Positions 8,622 through 16,496 of a stretch of 21,835 nucleotides of DNA are shown in pieces (positions within the stretch are counted from its first letter, which is position 1; each line of letters starts with the position of its first letter). The stretch lies in contig JAIUMB010000017.1 of assembly GCA_022565745.1 (NCBI GenBank), forward strand, positions 1 to 21,835, written 5' to 3'. The translations under genes were made by a program, and so were the position numbers. The notes below the pieces were generated by a model that was given only the letters and a program-made list of their open reading frames with translations, was not told the origin of the DNA and did not search any database. The DNA is from Cryomorphaceae bacterium. GTDB lineage: Bacteria > Bacteroidota > Bacteroidia > Flavobacteriales > Schleiferiaceae.

Positions 8622-9479
8622 TTATTTCAAAAGAATAACAAGCGTTGAAGTGCTTCGCCAAAAGGCCTCTTTATCTTTTACCACCAATGCTTTAATTTGT
8701 TTATCCTCAATTTCAAATTCATAAGAACTAGAAGGATGCGGAGTCAGTAGTTCCGCTTTTTTCGCCTCTAAAGAAAGACGCTCAAAAGTGCGTTTGTCTA
8801 TTTCTGTAAAATCATCCTTTTTAAGATCATCTTGTAAGGTTTTCACCCGACCAATACCGATAAACCCTCCAGCTTTATCCACCACTTCTTTCTCTTCTAG
8901 TGTTTTATAATCACCGGAAATATAGAACGCTCTATTTAGTTCATCTTCTTTCTTGGCAATTTCACGTTCTTTCTTTTCACGTAGCACATCCATTTGTCCT
9001 TGTAATTCAGCGATTCTAAAATTGCTTTTTTCAAGATTGCTTCTAAGTGCGACTATGGATGAATCTTTTTGAGAGATCTCGGCAGACAACTGATCGATAA
9101 CTTTTTTAAGCTTGTTGTTTTGGCTACCTGAAGCACGAAATTTACGATTTAGATCTTCAATGGTCTCTTTGTTTTCATCCATCATCAAGGCAATGGCTTC
9201 TAGGTCGTTGATTACGTCCTGGCGCGTGTTCTTGAGGTTTTCAGATCCAAGCGATGCGGCGTCTTGAATGCTCTTTTCTCTCTGTTTGATATCTGAAAGA
9301 TTTTGTTGAACGACAAACATGGTTTCGCTGAAATCATTGATAAGACTTTCCTGTTCAAGCATTCGGTTTTGGGCGTTTTCAAGCTCTAGTTTCAATGACT
9401 CGTTCTCTTCTTTGTAGTTTTCACAAGACCATGTGATAAAAGTTAAGAGAACAATGCTGGTTAAATAAAATGGTTTCAT
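8622..9479 (-). CDS. Coiled-coil lipoprotein, possibly Cbp1-like
   Basis: This 285-residue protein has a lipoprotein signal peptide with lipidated Cys at residue 19 (ITWS-C). A heptad-rich, charged coiled coil runs from about 24 to 185. A conserved-looking C-terminal domain follows, with AFYISGDYKTLEEKEVVDKA, GGFIGIGRVKTLQDDL and AEL-TPHPSSSYEF, ending in a hydrophobic VILLK. That tail resembles from memory a Bacteroidota group named after the Bacteroides Cbp1 collagen-binding adhesin; that name should not be taken to mean adhesion here. An envelope-anchored structural or binding role is the most one can infer. The gap to the upstream DUF456 gene is 46 bases and shows no good promoter or terminator. 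Confidence 0.75.
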   Translation of the reverse strand: MKPFYLTSIVLLTFITWSCENYKEENESLKLELENAQNRMLEQESLINDFSETMFVVQQNLSDIKQREKSIQDAASLGSENLKNTRQDVINDLEAIALMMDENKETIEDLNRKFRASGSQNNKLKKVIDQLSAEISQKDSSIVALRSNLEKSNFRIAELQGQMDVLREKKEREIAKKEDELNRAFYISGDYKTLEEKEVVDKAGGFIGIGRVKTLQDDLKKDDFTEIDKRTFERLSLEAKKAELLTPHPSSSYEFEIEDKQIKALVVKDKEAFWRSTSTLVILLK

Positions 9480-9525
9480 TGTTGAGGAATTAGGGTTTTG
9501 GGTTTAAAAATGGTAAAAAAACGAG

Positions 9526-10008
9526 TTAAACGTTGTAGTATTTGATAATGACAAATATGCAATAGCTTCCGTAAATAAGCTTGATCATTGTACCGAAAAC
9601 AAATCCAATAAAAGTTGCCCAAGCACTTTTAAGACCTTGACGCCAAACGCGACCAACTATTATTTCGCCCAAAAAAGCGCCAATAAACGGTCCTAAAATT
9701 AGTCCAAAGGGAGGAAAAAAAATCAAGCCGATGATCATTCCCATCAGTGAAAGTATGGTTGATAATTTATGGGCACCGTACTTTTTGGTGAAGTAGGAGG
9801 GTATAAAGTAGTCGATAACAGTAATAATAACGGCGGCGAGACCAAGAATCCACATCCACTTGGTAGAGATGTCTACATATTTGGATAATTGAAAAAAAAC
9901 AATACCACCAAAAGCTATTGGCGGACCCGGTAATATGGGTAGAACCGAGCCCGCAATGCCACCTAGAAGGAAAAGACCTCCTAAAATAATCCAGATGATG
10001 TCTAGCAT
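9526..10008 (-). CDS. DUF456 small membrane protein
   Basis: This 160-residue integral membrane protein has about four hydrophobic segments rich in Gly and Pro. The start, with LGGLFLLGGIAGSVLPILPG, and the later FPPFGLILGPFIGAFLGEII are signatures of DUF456, which has Gly-zipper-like helices. No biochemical function is known to me for the family. The start codon overlaps the stop of the baeRF3 gene by one base (TAATG), which indicates translational coupling, and the two proteins may act together. Confidence 0.88.
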   Translation of the reverse strand: MLDIIWIILGGLFLLGGIAGSVLPILPGPPIAFGGIVFFQLSKYVDISTKWMWILGLAAVIITVIDYFIPSYFTKKYGAHKLSTILSLMGMIIGLIFFPPFGLILGPFIGAFLGEIIVGRVWRQGLKSAWATFIGFVFGTMIKLIYGSYCIFVIIKYYNV

Positions 10009-11075
10009 TAATATCTCAATATAGCGGTGAATGCTGCATCGGTATTGACCTCTCCATTTTTAACAAAACTCACATTACCACCATTTAGTAACGTGCGTTC
10101 AGCAATTTCGTCAATAATATCGTCGTAATCTCCGGGTTCTGTCGCCTTTTCTAAGAGTTCAATGTTTCCATTGTTGACCCTTGCGGCTTGAAAGAAGTTT
10201 TCGTTAACAATGATTTGCTGAACACGTCCTTGTTCAGAGAGCTTGTAAGCATCAGAAACCAAGTTGGTGATTTGTTCCGGCTTGGCTTTTTGCAATGTTT
10301 CTTCTAAAATCTTAGATTTCTGCTCTCTCATGTTTTTTCCAACTTCTTTCCAAATATCGCCAAGCCATTTAGATGCATTTCCAGCATCACGAGATCCATC
10401 CAGCTGTGCAATAATACCTTTAGCAAACTTGGTTTTCTTGATGAAGTAATCTCTTATTCTTCGCACGCCCACAATCACCAAAGGCAATGGTTCGTTGCGC
10501 ATAACTTTTGCCAGTGCTTCATCTACTTCTCTAAAAAATTCTTCCGTGTAGCGGTCTTCCGTGTCTGAAAAGCTTTTTTCAAGTGAATCTGCATGCGTTC
10601 TAGGGTTTTCCATAGGGAACCCTTCAATTTCAGCCAAATCTCCAAACCGGTCTTCATTGGCTTCAAACACATCAACTGTTTCTTTTGACAATACGACTAC
10701 GTAGTACCTTAAGCTTTTGCTAATCCCCACCAGTAAGTCACGAGTTGCAAAGTTTTTATCTACCACAACACGATTGGGCAAATCGAAGGGAAAGCGCTTA
10801 ATCATACCAATTTTTTCGCCCAAGAAAATCCCCATTCCATCTAAATTATTCTGATGGTCAACCATAGATGAAAACTTATCAAATCGCTCCATCCACTGGA
10901 GGGCATCTTTCTTATCCATCTCATTTTCTAGGCGTTCTTTTAACTCATTTCTTAGATTTTTTAAAACAATGGGGTCTTGAGTAACACCAGGAGATGTGCG
11001 ATGTGTTTTAAATGTTACGGTTATACTAGGGTAGGATGCGCCTTTGATAAGGTCTTCAACAAATGAAATATTCAT
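10008..11075 (-). CDS. baeRF3-family (bacterial archaeo-eukaryotic release factor-like) protein
   Basis: This 355-residue soluble protein matches the bacterial proteins related to domains of eRF1/Pelota (baeRF family 3), predicted but not shown to act on ribosomes. Supporting stretches are MGIFLGEKIGMIKRFPFDLP, RVVVDKNFATRDLL and LRYYVVVLSKETVDVFEAN in the N-terminal half, and LPLVIVGVRRIRDYFIKK in the middle, all typical of the family. I see no GGQ tripeptide, as expected for a non-canonical member. It is the first gene of the long minus-strand run, with a promoter-like element just upstream and a 1-base overlap with the DUF456 gene. The function is inferred from distant homology only. Confidence 0.78.
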   Translation of the reverse strand: MNISFVEDLIKGASYPSITVTFKTHRTSPGVTQDPIVLKNLRNELKERLENEMDKKDALQWMERFDKFSSMVDHQNNLDGMGIFLGEKIGMIKRFPFDLPNRVVVDKNFATRDLLVGISKSLRYYVVVLSKETVDVFEANEDRFGDLAEIEGFPMENPRTHADSLEKSFSDTEDRYTEEFFREVDEALAKVMRNEPLPLVIVGVRRIRDYFIKKTKFAKGIIAQLDGSRDAGNASKWLGDIWKEVGKNMREQKSKILEETLQKAKPEQITNLVSDAYKLSEQGRVQQIIVNENFFQAARVNNGNIELLEKATEPGDYDDIIDEIAERTLLNGGNVSFVKNGEVNTDAAFTAILRY

Positions 11076-11103
11076 ACTTTTGGGTTCTATTTGATTAATG
11101 CTA

Positions 11104-11134
11104 CTAAAGTATGGTATTCTTAAATTTCTCGCAA
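11104..11134 (-). promoter_or_regulatory. Candidate promoter of the long minus-strand gene run
   Basis: On the minus strand a TTG (-33 element, 11132-11134) is followed after 20 bases by TACTTTAG (11111-11104), one mismatch from TAnnTTTG. The box ends 28 bases before the baeRF3 ATG. The spacing fits the Bacteroidota sigma-ABfr-type promoter. A separate 6-base dyad, GATATT...AATATC (11164-11181), lies further upstream between the divergent genes and could be an operator. Confidence 0.4.
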
Positions 11135-11275
11135 GTAACTTGTATTTATTAGTTCATTTTTATGATATTTTCGTGAATATCGATTAAAATAAGCACAATC
11201 CATTGAACGTGTTTTGTAGAGTTGTTTTTTTTAAGAGAGGCAAGAGATTTATGTATTCAAAAAAAATCTGTATCC

Positions 11276-11283
11276 TACATTTG
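11276..11283 (+). promoter_or_regulatory. Candidate -7 box of the UMF1 transporter gene
   Basis: TACATTTG is an exact TAnnTTTG match ending only 4 bases before the ATG at 11288. If used, transcription would begin at or next to the start codon, giving a leaderless message. No good -33 TTG is seen. Confidence 0.3.
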
Positions 11284-11287
11284 TCAC

Positions 11288-12619
11288 ATGCAATTTAGAA
11301 GAAGTCGATATACAAAAGCACAGAACGGATGGGCCTTTTACGACTGGGCCAATTCAGTCTACTCTTTGGTGATTGCGACGGCTGTATTCCCCATTTATTT
11401 TGAAGCGGCAACACCTGAGTCGATTTTTTTTCTAGGCCGCAAGTTTGCCAACACCGCCTTGTATTCCTATTCGCTATCTGTTTCTTTTTTAATTGTTGCA
11501 GCGATATCGCCCTTGTTATCTGGTTTGGCCGATCACACGGGCAACAAGAAGGGGTTTATGAAATTTTTTTGCTACTTGGGCGCTGCTTCGTGCTTTTCAT
11601 TGGCTTTTTTTACGGGAGAACAGTCGGTTTGGTTTGCCATTCTCGCCAGTATGATGGCCAGTATTGGGTTTTGGGGAAGTATTGTTTTTTATAATGCTTA
11701 TTTACCGGAAATTGCGCCTCAAGATCAACATGATGCATTGAGTGCCAAAGGATTTGCATGGGGTTATATTGGGGGAGCACTGCTGTTGATTTTTAACCTT
11801 ATTATGATAGAGATGCCGGAAGTATTTGGGCTGAAAGACGCTGGTGCTGCTTCTCGTGTGAGTTTTGCAACGGTGGGTATTTGGTGGGCTTCATTTGCGC
11901 AAATTACTTTTTCTCGCTTACCTGGAAGAAAAGGCGAAAGGGTTGGTACCAAAGGCTATTTATGGACGGGATATCAACGGTTAAATAGGGTGTGGCGTAT
12001 GATTGTGAAAGCACCTCATCTCAATTGGTTTCTCGCGGCTTTTTTTGCTTTTAGCATGGGGGTGCAAACGGTTATTCTCATGGCCAGCTTATATGGAAGT
12101 AAGCAGTTGGGGTTGTCTGCCGATAAATTAATTTTGACCATTCTCATCATCCAGTTTGTCGCCATTGCGGGTGCGTTTTTATTCGCCTACTTATCAAAAG
12201 TTTTGGGCAATTTGCAGTCGCTGATGATTGCTGTAGTCATTTGGGGAGGGGTTGCTGTTTCAGCTTACCTGATGAATCCAGAAGATCCCAACGTCTTAAT
12301 GCAGTTTTTTGTGCTTGGTGGTGTTGTTGGATTGGTAATGGGGGGAATTCAATCTTTGGCGAGATCGACCTACAGTAAAATGCTGCCGGAAACACTTAAC
12401 ACGGCCAGTTTTTTTAGTTTTTATGATGTGACCGAAAAAATAGCCATCGTATTTGGCACCATGTTCTTCGGTTTGGCCATACAAATTTATGAAGGTGATA
12501 TGAGACAGGCGGCACTGCTTTTGGCGGTGTTTTTTGTCGTATCATTGTTATTGATGACGTATCTCTTGCTAAAAGTGAAGCCTCAGAATACCTTTGTATC
12601 ACTTAAGGGCAGACTCTGA
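11288..12619 (+). CDS. UMF1/Atg22-family major facilitator transporter
   Basis: This 443-residue membrane protein has about twelve hydrophobic helices. The opening AFYDWANSVYSLVIATAVFP (17-36) is the hallmark of the UMF1 (Atg22-like) branch of the MFS. Other MFS-like features are the loop ADHTGNKKG after helix 2 and GGIQSLARSTYSKMLPE in the second half, also typical of UMF1. Yeast Atg22 exports amino acids from the vacuole; the bacterial substrates are unknown. I chose the first in-frame ATG at 11288 because an upstream TTG would add 22 residues that do not fit the family start. It is divergent from the baeRF3 gene and convergent with a lipoprotein gene whose stop is only 6 bases away. Confidence 0.9.
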   Translation: MQFRRSRYTKAQNGWAFYDWANSVYSLVIATAVFPIYFEAATPESIFFLGRKFANTALYSYSLSVSFLIVAAISPLLSGLADHTGNKKGFMKFFCYLGAASCFSLAFFTGEQSVWFAILASMMASIGFWGSIVFYNAYLPEIAPQDQHDALSAKGFAWGYIGGALLLIFNLIMIEMPEVFGLKDAGAASRVSFATVGIWWASFAQITFSRLPGRKGERVGTKGYLWTGYQRLNRVWRMIVKAPHLNWFLAAFFAFSMGVQTVILMASLYGSKQLGLSADKLILTILIIQFVAIAGAFLFAYLSKVLGNLQSLMIAVVIWGGVAVSAYLMNPEDPNVLMQFFVLGGVVGLVMGGIQSLARSTYSKMLPETLNTASFFSFYDVTEKIAIVFGTMFFGLAIQIYEGDMRQAALLLAVFFVVSLLLMTYLLLKVKPQNTFVSLKGRL

Positions 12620-12625
12620 AAGGGC

Positions 12626-13105
12626 TTATTGCTCAATTCTTATTGGCGGGGTCGTTGCTGTATCAGATTTATTGAGATCGCGGTCAACCAATATGAAATC
12701 GTAAATCATGGTATCACCAATGGCCAATCCGTCTATGGGCATGTCATAAAAAATGTTGCCTTCTAATGATTTGTTTTGTCCCTCAGGCGTAAGGTTCGGA
12801 ATCCTCCCATCAAAACCAAAGAATGTATCGCTGGGCGCACCATCGCGTATTAAATATGCCGTAACCCAAAGATTATTAAAGTATTCGCTCCCTTGGTTGA
12901 ATGGCGCAGCTGTATCCCATGGCTCAAGTCCAATGTTGCCGTCACGATCATTAAAGTAAAGTTTCATTTCTATGAATCGTTGTTCGTCTTTTACCTTAAA
13001 TTCGTGGCTGACATATTCGAGAAATGGGACATCAGAAAAGTCGTTGTCATTCTCGCATGATGAGAAGACAAGAAAAAAAAAGATACCAACGAAAACTTTC
13101 CGCAT
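12626..13105 (-). CDS. Small lipoprotein of unknown function, Bacteroidota-typical
   Basis: Starting at ATG 13105 this is 159 residues with a lipoprotein signal (MRKVFVGIFFFLVFSS-C, Cys 17) followed by the acidic ENDNDFSD. An open frame continues upstream to 13324 but would bury the lipobox, so the shorter form is preferred. The mature part has NDRDGNIGLEP, a DxDGxIG-like acidic loop that may bind Ca2+, and IPNLTPEGQNKSLEGNIFYD, a pattern I recall from uncharacterised Bacteroidota lipoproteins. It ends with a beta-rich stretch (IDGLAIGDTMIYDFILVDRD). The function is unknown. The start codon is one base from the divergent LuxE-like start, so its promoter must lie inside that gene. Confidence 0.82.
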   Translation of the reverse strand: MRKVFVGIFFFLVFSSCENDNDFSDVPFLEYVSHEFKVKDEQRFIEMKLYFNDRDGNIGLEPWDTAAPFNQGSEYFNNLWVTAYLIRDGAPSDTFFGFDGRIPNLTPEGQNKSLEGNIFYDMPIDGLAIGDTMIYDFILVDRDLNKSDTATTPPIRIEQ

Positions 13106-13106
13106 A

Positions 13107-14093
13107 ATGCTGGATTTAGACAACAAAGATACGATTTTTTGCATAGAATCTGAGCAAGATTTTAACGCATACGCATTGAAGTTATTTGAAAAGCACCGTC
13201 GAGAAAACGCGTTGTACAATACATTTGTTTCCATGTTTGCAAAAGATAAAAGTCCGCAGCACTGGAAGGAAATACCGTGTTTGCCCGTTTCTTTTTTTAA
13301 AACACACGATTTGTACATACACAAAAAAGCACCTGAGGCTGTTTTTCAAAGCTCTGGTACAACTGGTACTTTTACCTCACAGCACAAGGTCGATGACTTA
13401 GACTACTATCACCAGGTTTGTTGGCGTGGATTTGAACTGCACTATGGTGACATCAAAGAATATGCGTTTTGCTGTTTGTTGCCGTCTTACTTAGAACGAT
13501 CCGGCTCCTCATTGATCAATATGTGTAAATATTTTATCGATGTGTGTGGCGCCGGAGGGTTTTACCTGAATGATATAGATCAATTGATAAAGGATATTTG
13601 CCATTTTAAAAGTATTGGCCGAAAAGTTGTTCTTATTGGCGTGAGTTTTGCCTTGTTGGATTTGGCTGAGACCAAACCAGATAAAACCGTTTTCGAAGAT
13701 GTGATTGTGATGGAAACCGGAGGGATGAAGGGTAGGAGGAAGGAATTAACTCGTAAAGAACTACACCGTACTTTAATGTCTTCATTAGGTATAGATCAGG
13801 TGCATTCAGAATACGGAATGACCGAATTGTTATCCCAAGCATATGGTTTATCAAACGGTATTTTTAAAGCACCTCCTTGGATGAAAGTCCGTGCACGCCA
13901 CGTGCATGACCCCAAGGAGATGAGACCCGCTGGGCGCCCCGGGTTGCTGAATATTTACGATTTGGCCAATACATATAGTATGCCTTTTATTGCGGTTGAT
14001 GATATTGGGGTAGTGCACAACGATGAATCCTTTGAGGTCTTAGGGCGTTATGATGCTGCCGATGCCAGAGGGTGTAATCTCATGGTTTTATAA
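13107..14093 (+). CDS. LuxE/PaaK-like acyl-protein synthetase (ANL-related acyltransferase)
   Basis: This 328-residue cytoplasmic protein is related to LuxE acyl-protein synthetases and the wider adenylate-forming (ANL) enzymes. SSGTTG (82-87) is the nucleotide-binding loop. METGGMKGRR (202-211) and HSEYGMTE (233-240) match the following ANL core motifs, and the protein ends in GRYDAADARGCNLM. The conserved N-terminal stretch IFCIESEQDFNAYALKLFEK begins 10 residues after the ATG at 13107, which supports this start; an upstream extension to 12972 overlaps the lipoprotein gene. There is no LuxC-like reductase nearby, so it is not a bioluminescence gene. The role may be activation or transfer of an acyl group in lipid or surface-polymer metabolism. 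The pseudouridine synthase gene follows after 13 bases. Confidence 0.87.
   Translation: MLDLDNKDTIFCIESEQDFNAYALKLFEKHRRENALYNTFVSMFAKDKSPQHWKEIPCLPVSFFKTHDLYIHKKAPEAVFQSSGTTGTFTSQHKVDDLDYYHQVCWRGFELHYGDIKEYAFCCLLPSYLERSGSSLINMCKYFIDVCGAGGFYLNDIDQLIKDICHFKSIGRKVVLIGVSFALLDLAETKPDKTVFEDVIVMETGGMKGRRKELTRKELHRTLMSSLGIDQVHSEYGMTELLSQAYGLSNGIFKAPPWMKVRARHVHDPKEMRPAGRPGLLNIYDLANTYSMPFIAVDDIGVVHNDESFEVLGRYDAADARGCNLMVL
13124..13157 (-). promoter_or_regulatory. Candidate promoter of the small lipoprotein, inside the LuxE-like gene
   Basis: On the minus strand TATCTTTG (13131-13124) matches TAnnTTTG exactly and ends 18 bases before the lipoprotein ATG. A TTG (13157-13155) lies 23 bases further up. 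Both elements fall in codons 6-17 of the divergent LuxE-like gene. Confidence 0.4.
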
Positions 14094-14106
14094 TAATTAC
14101 TAGGCG

Positions 14107-14757
14107 ATGAAGACTTATCAAGAAAAGATTCCTTTTATCATTGACATTACCTCAGATTACATCGTGGTTGATAAACCAGGTGGATTGGTTGTTGATTCAG
14201 GTCAAACCGATCATCCTTCACTAACCAAAAAGCTAGAGAATGTTTTAAAGAGTAGAGGCGAACGTATTTCCAAATGGGGCATTCACCCATTGCATTTTAT
14301 TGATCGTGCTGTAGCTGGTTTGGTCATTTACGCCCGTAAAAAATCGGCGTTTACATCTTTACAAGCGCAGTTTTTAGATCGATCGATAACTAAGGTGTAT
14401 CTGGCTAAAATCGTTCATCCACTTAGGTCTTCCGAGGGAAGCATGGTACATTACCACAGACGAAGCTCAGATGGCAAGGTGGCTCAGATATTTGACAATA
14501 AGGTTGAACATAGCAAGCGGGTAGATTTGCGTTACCGCCGTTTAGATAATCATACGTACGAAATTTTACTGGGCAGCGGTAAGTATCATCAGATTCGTGC
14601 CCAACTAAGTCATGAAGGCAGTCCCATCGTTGGTGATACATTATACGATGGCAGCAATCATCCACCAGAGTCTATAGCGTTGATATGTCATCAACTCACC
14701 TTTGTTGACGATAAAACCGGCGAGAGGAAAAGCTACACTAGCAACCATAGCCTATAA
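14107..14757 (+). CDS. RluA-family pseudouridine synthase
   Basis: This 216-residue enzyme should convert uridine to pseudouridine in rRNA or tRNA. YIVVDKPGGLVV (18-29) is the usual start of the catalytic domain. HPLHFIDRAVAGLVIYARK (60-78) aligns with the RluA motif HRLDxxTSGLLLxAK, keeping catalytic D66 and R67 but with HFID in place of the usual HRLD. KVYLAKI follows, and GKYHQIRAQLSHEGSPIVGD (158-177) is the conserved C-terminal motif. No S4 domain is present, and the protein is short, as in stand-alone RluA or RluC/TruC-like catalytic domains. The target base cannot be deduced. It sits 13 bases after the LuxE-like gene and ends in a hairpin shared with the convergent MbnP-like gene. Confidence 0.88.
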   Translation: MKTYQEKIPFIIDITSDYIVVDKPGGLVVDSGQTDHPSLTKKLENVLKSRGERISKWGIHPLHFIDRAVAGLVIYARKKSAFTSLQAQFLDRSITKVYLAKIVHPLRSSEGSMVHYHRRSSDGKVAQIFDNKVEHSKRVDLRYRRLDNHTYEILLGSGKYHQIRAQLSHEGSPIVGDTLYDGSNHPPESIALICHQLTFVDDKTGERKSYTSNHSL

Positions 14758-14781
14758 AAAAAGGTCTCATTCGAGACCTTT
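14756..14781. terminator. Bidirectional terminator between convergent genes
   Basis: AAAGGTCTC (14760-14768) and GAGACCTTT (14773-14781) form a perfect 9-bp stem with loop ATTC. Seven A's precede it (14756-14762), so minus-strand transcripts of the MbnP-like gene end in a good U-run. Plus-strand transcripts get only UUU. The A-run overlaps the TAA of the pseudouridine synthase gene. Confidence 0.75.
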
Positions 14782-14791
14782 AGGGAGTGGG

Positions 14792-15595
14792 TTATTCAAC
14801 GATCAAACTTACAGAAGCGCCAAAATTAGCGCCAAACTTTTTCGTTAATTCGAAATCGTGTGGTTCGGCATGTCCTTGGTTTTCCGTCATTGGGTCCCAA
14901 GATCCGCCTGGACCATTCAACCAATCATTGGTGTTTACTTGCAGGATAAATTTGGTGCTGCTGTTTTTGGGCAGATTCAGTGTTTCTGTAAACGTGTGTT
15001 CTTTTTTAACTAACATTTCATCTGTACCAGGGTGTATGCTGACGTTGGTATTAAAAGCTGTCGTTGACGTATCAGGAACAAAGTTGCCGTATGTGTTAAC
15101 ACGGGCTTCTACAATAATAAATCGGTAGAAGAGATTCCAGTTCCAGTGGGTAGCCTGAAAAGCACTTAAAGGGTGTTCACGTGGGAAATCTGTAGGGTAG
15201 GAGCGGTTGGTCGCAGAGTCTAACCCAATGAGATATCTCATCTCTACATAATCGCCTTCGGGAACAGTGATTTTAAAATCATCAGAGCCTTGATTTCTGA
15301 TATCGAGTAACAGGATTTTGGGATCTGACTTTACCCAATCACCAGATGTGTTTTTTAATTCTACGTTAGACACGTAAAAGCGGGTTTCAAGGAGACGAAA
15401 ATCATAGCTTTCGTCAATGGAGAACAATTCTGCTCTTTTGACTTCGTTGTTATCAGCCAAGAGCTTCATATCAAATATCATTGTGGCCTTATTAGGTTGA
15501 GGCGCAATGGTATGATCGTCGTCATCGCTAGAACAGCTGCTGATAAAAAGACTGCCTGCGATAAAAAAAGAAAGGATGTTTTTAAATGAATTCAT
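14792..15595 (-). CDS. MbnP-family lipoprotein (first type)
   Basis: This 267-residue lipoprotein (FISS-C, Cys 21) has a Ser/Asp run after the Cys (SSDDDD), like the export signal that sends Bacteroidota lipoproteins to the cell surface. The body matches the MbnP family, a relative of methanotroph copper-binding proteins. It shows LLETRFYVSNVELKNTSGDW (68-87), LLLDIRN, YVEMRYLIGLDSATN, then HPLSAF and THWNWNLFYRFIIVEA (149-164) with the conserved Trp cluster. Possible ligands include H150 and the His of SIHPGTDEM. A role in copper binding or uptake is inferred. No MbnH di-haem partner, SCO protein or TonB receptor is adjacent. It lies 10 bases downstream of a second, divergent member. Confidence 0.85.
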   Translation of the reverse strand: MNSFKNILSFFIAGSLFISSCSSDDDDHTIAPQPNKATMIFDMKLLADNNEVKRAELFSIDESYDFRLLETRFYVSNVELKNTSGDWVKSDPKILLLDIRNQGSDDFKITVPEGDYVEMRYLIGLDSATNRSYPTDFPREHPLSAFQATHWNWNLFYRFIIVEARVNTYGNFVPDTSTTAFNTNVSIHPGTDEMLVKKEHTFTETLNLPKNSSTKFILQVNTNDWLNGPGGSWDPMTENQGHAEPHDFELTKKFGANFGASVSLIVE

Positions 15596-15605
15596 GATTA
15601 AAAGT

Positions 15606-16430
15606 TTATCTTAAAAAGTATGAGCCATTAAGCGTGTCTCTAATGATGCCTGAGGTTTGGAATTGTGCGGCATTAAATAAAGAGGAGCCCATTTCTGGAA
15701 ATGACAATAATGGATAAATGTTAAACACCTCATCGATGTCCCAATCAAGGATATAGACGATTTCAGAGGAAACGTTAATGCTGAAGTTGGCTTCTACACT
15801 CATTTCAATGAAATGAGCCGGACCACCAACCAGCATGCTAAACGACGTAGTGGTATCGGGGTGACCAAACAAGGTGTCGTAGACCTGACCTCTGATGCGG
15901 CACATCAAGTATCCAATGGTATCGATGTTCCAAAGTTGGTTGTTCGCTAAAAAGCTAGGCTCATCGATGATGAAAAGTGAGTCAGACATAAATATGGAGT
16001 TGGTGTCGCCCTTCAAAACAGCGTGTAAACTGTCATTAACCCCAATGTCGAAAAAGATTCTACCATTGTAGCTACCTTGAGGGAGTCTGCCGATTTTTGT
16101 GGATTTGTCGTCAATATTGAAAAACGCGTGGTTTTCCAAATCCATCCAGATGGTGTCATCGTTATTTTGTGAAATATAACGGAAATTGGTAAGCATAAAT
16201 TCCACTTCTTCCAATTTAAATCCCTCGCCAAATATATTGGTGTACAAAGTATCTCTGTTGATGACTTGGTCTTCTATATAGGCATTGTATCTCACAATGA
16301 CATTGCGTTTGTCTCTATCGTTGGCGTCACCAGTATTGATGCGGTCTGAAATATCATCTTGCGTACATGCAAAGGTTGACAAAAGTAGCATTGTCAAAAG
16401 GCTCCAACTGGAAAATTGTTTTACTGTCAT
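15606..16430 (-). CDS. Divergent MbnP-like lipoprotein
   Basis: This 274-residue lipoprotein (Cys 22 in TFA-C, then TQDD) shares its layout with the neighbouring MbnP-like protein. FKLEEVEFMLTNFRYISQN corresponds to the 'RFYVSNVEL' region, followed by IWMDLENHAFFNID and GRIFFDIGVNDSLHAV. The Trp-rich WNW motif of the partner is reduced to LWNIDTIGYLMCRIRG, and the spacing differs, so it is a diverged relative and not a recent duplicate. It might pair with the downstream protein as a heterodimer or bind a different ligand. It is the first gene of a two-gene operon. Confidence 0.72.
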   Translation of the reverse strand: MTVKQFSSWSLLTMLLLSTFACTQDDISDRINTGDANDRDKRNVIVRYNAYIEDQVINRDTLYTNIFGEGFKLEEVEFMLTNFRYISQNNDDTIWMDLENHAFFNIDDKSTKIGRLPQGSYNGRIFFDIGVNDSLHAVLKGDTNSIFMSDSLFIIDEPSFLANNQLWNIDTIGYLMCRIRGQVYDTLFGHPDTTTSFSMLVGGPAHFIEMSVEANFSINVSSEIVYILDWDIDEVFNIYPLLSFPEMGSSLFNAAQFQTSGIIRDTLNGSYFLR

Positions 16431-16496
16431 GGGGTGATGATGGATTAGTTTTTAAACATTCAAAAAAACAAATGTTATAACGTTGCAATCATACTA

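Noticed and set aside
12600..12650. Terminator between the convergent UMF1 and lipoprotein genes
   Set aside because: The stops are only 6 bases apart and no inverted repeat with a T-run is visible; termination must use other signals or read into the opposite gene.
12972..13324. Long upstream extensions of both the LuxE-like and the small lipoprotein frames, overlapping each other
   Set aside because: The extra N-terminal residues match neither family. The lipobox and the conserved ANL start place the true starts at 13105 and 13107.
13107..14093. A lux (bioluminescence) locus
   Set aside because: Only a LuxE-like gene is present; there is no luxA, luxB, luxC or luxD. Such single LuxE-like genes occur in many non-luminous Bacteroidota.
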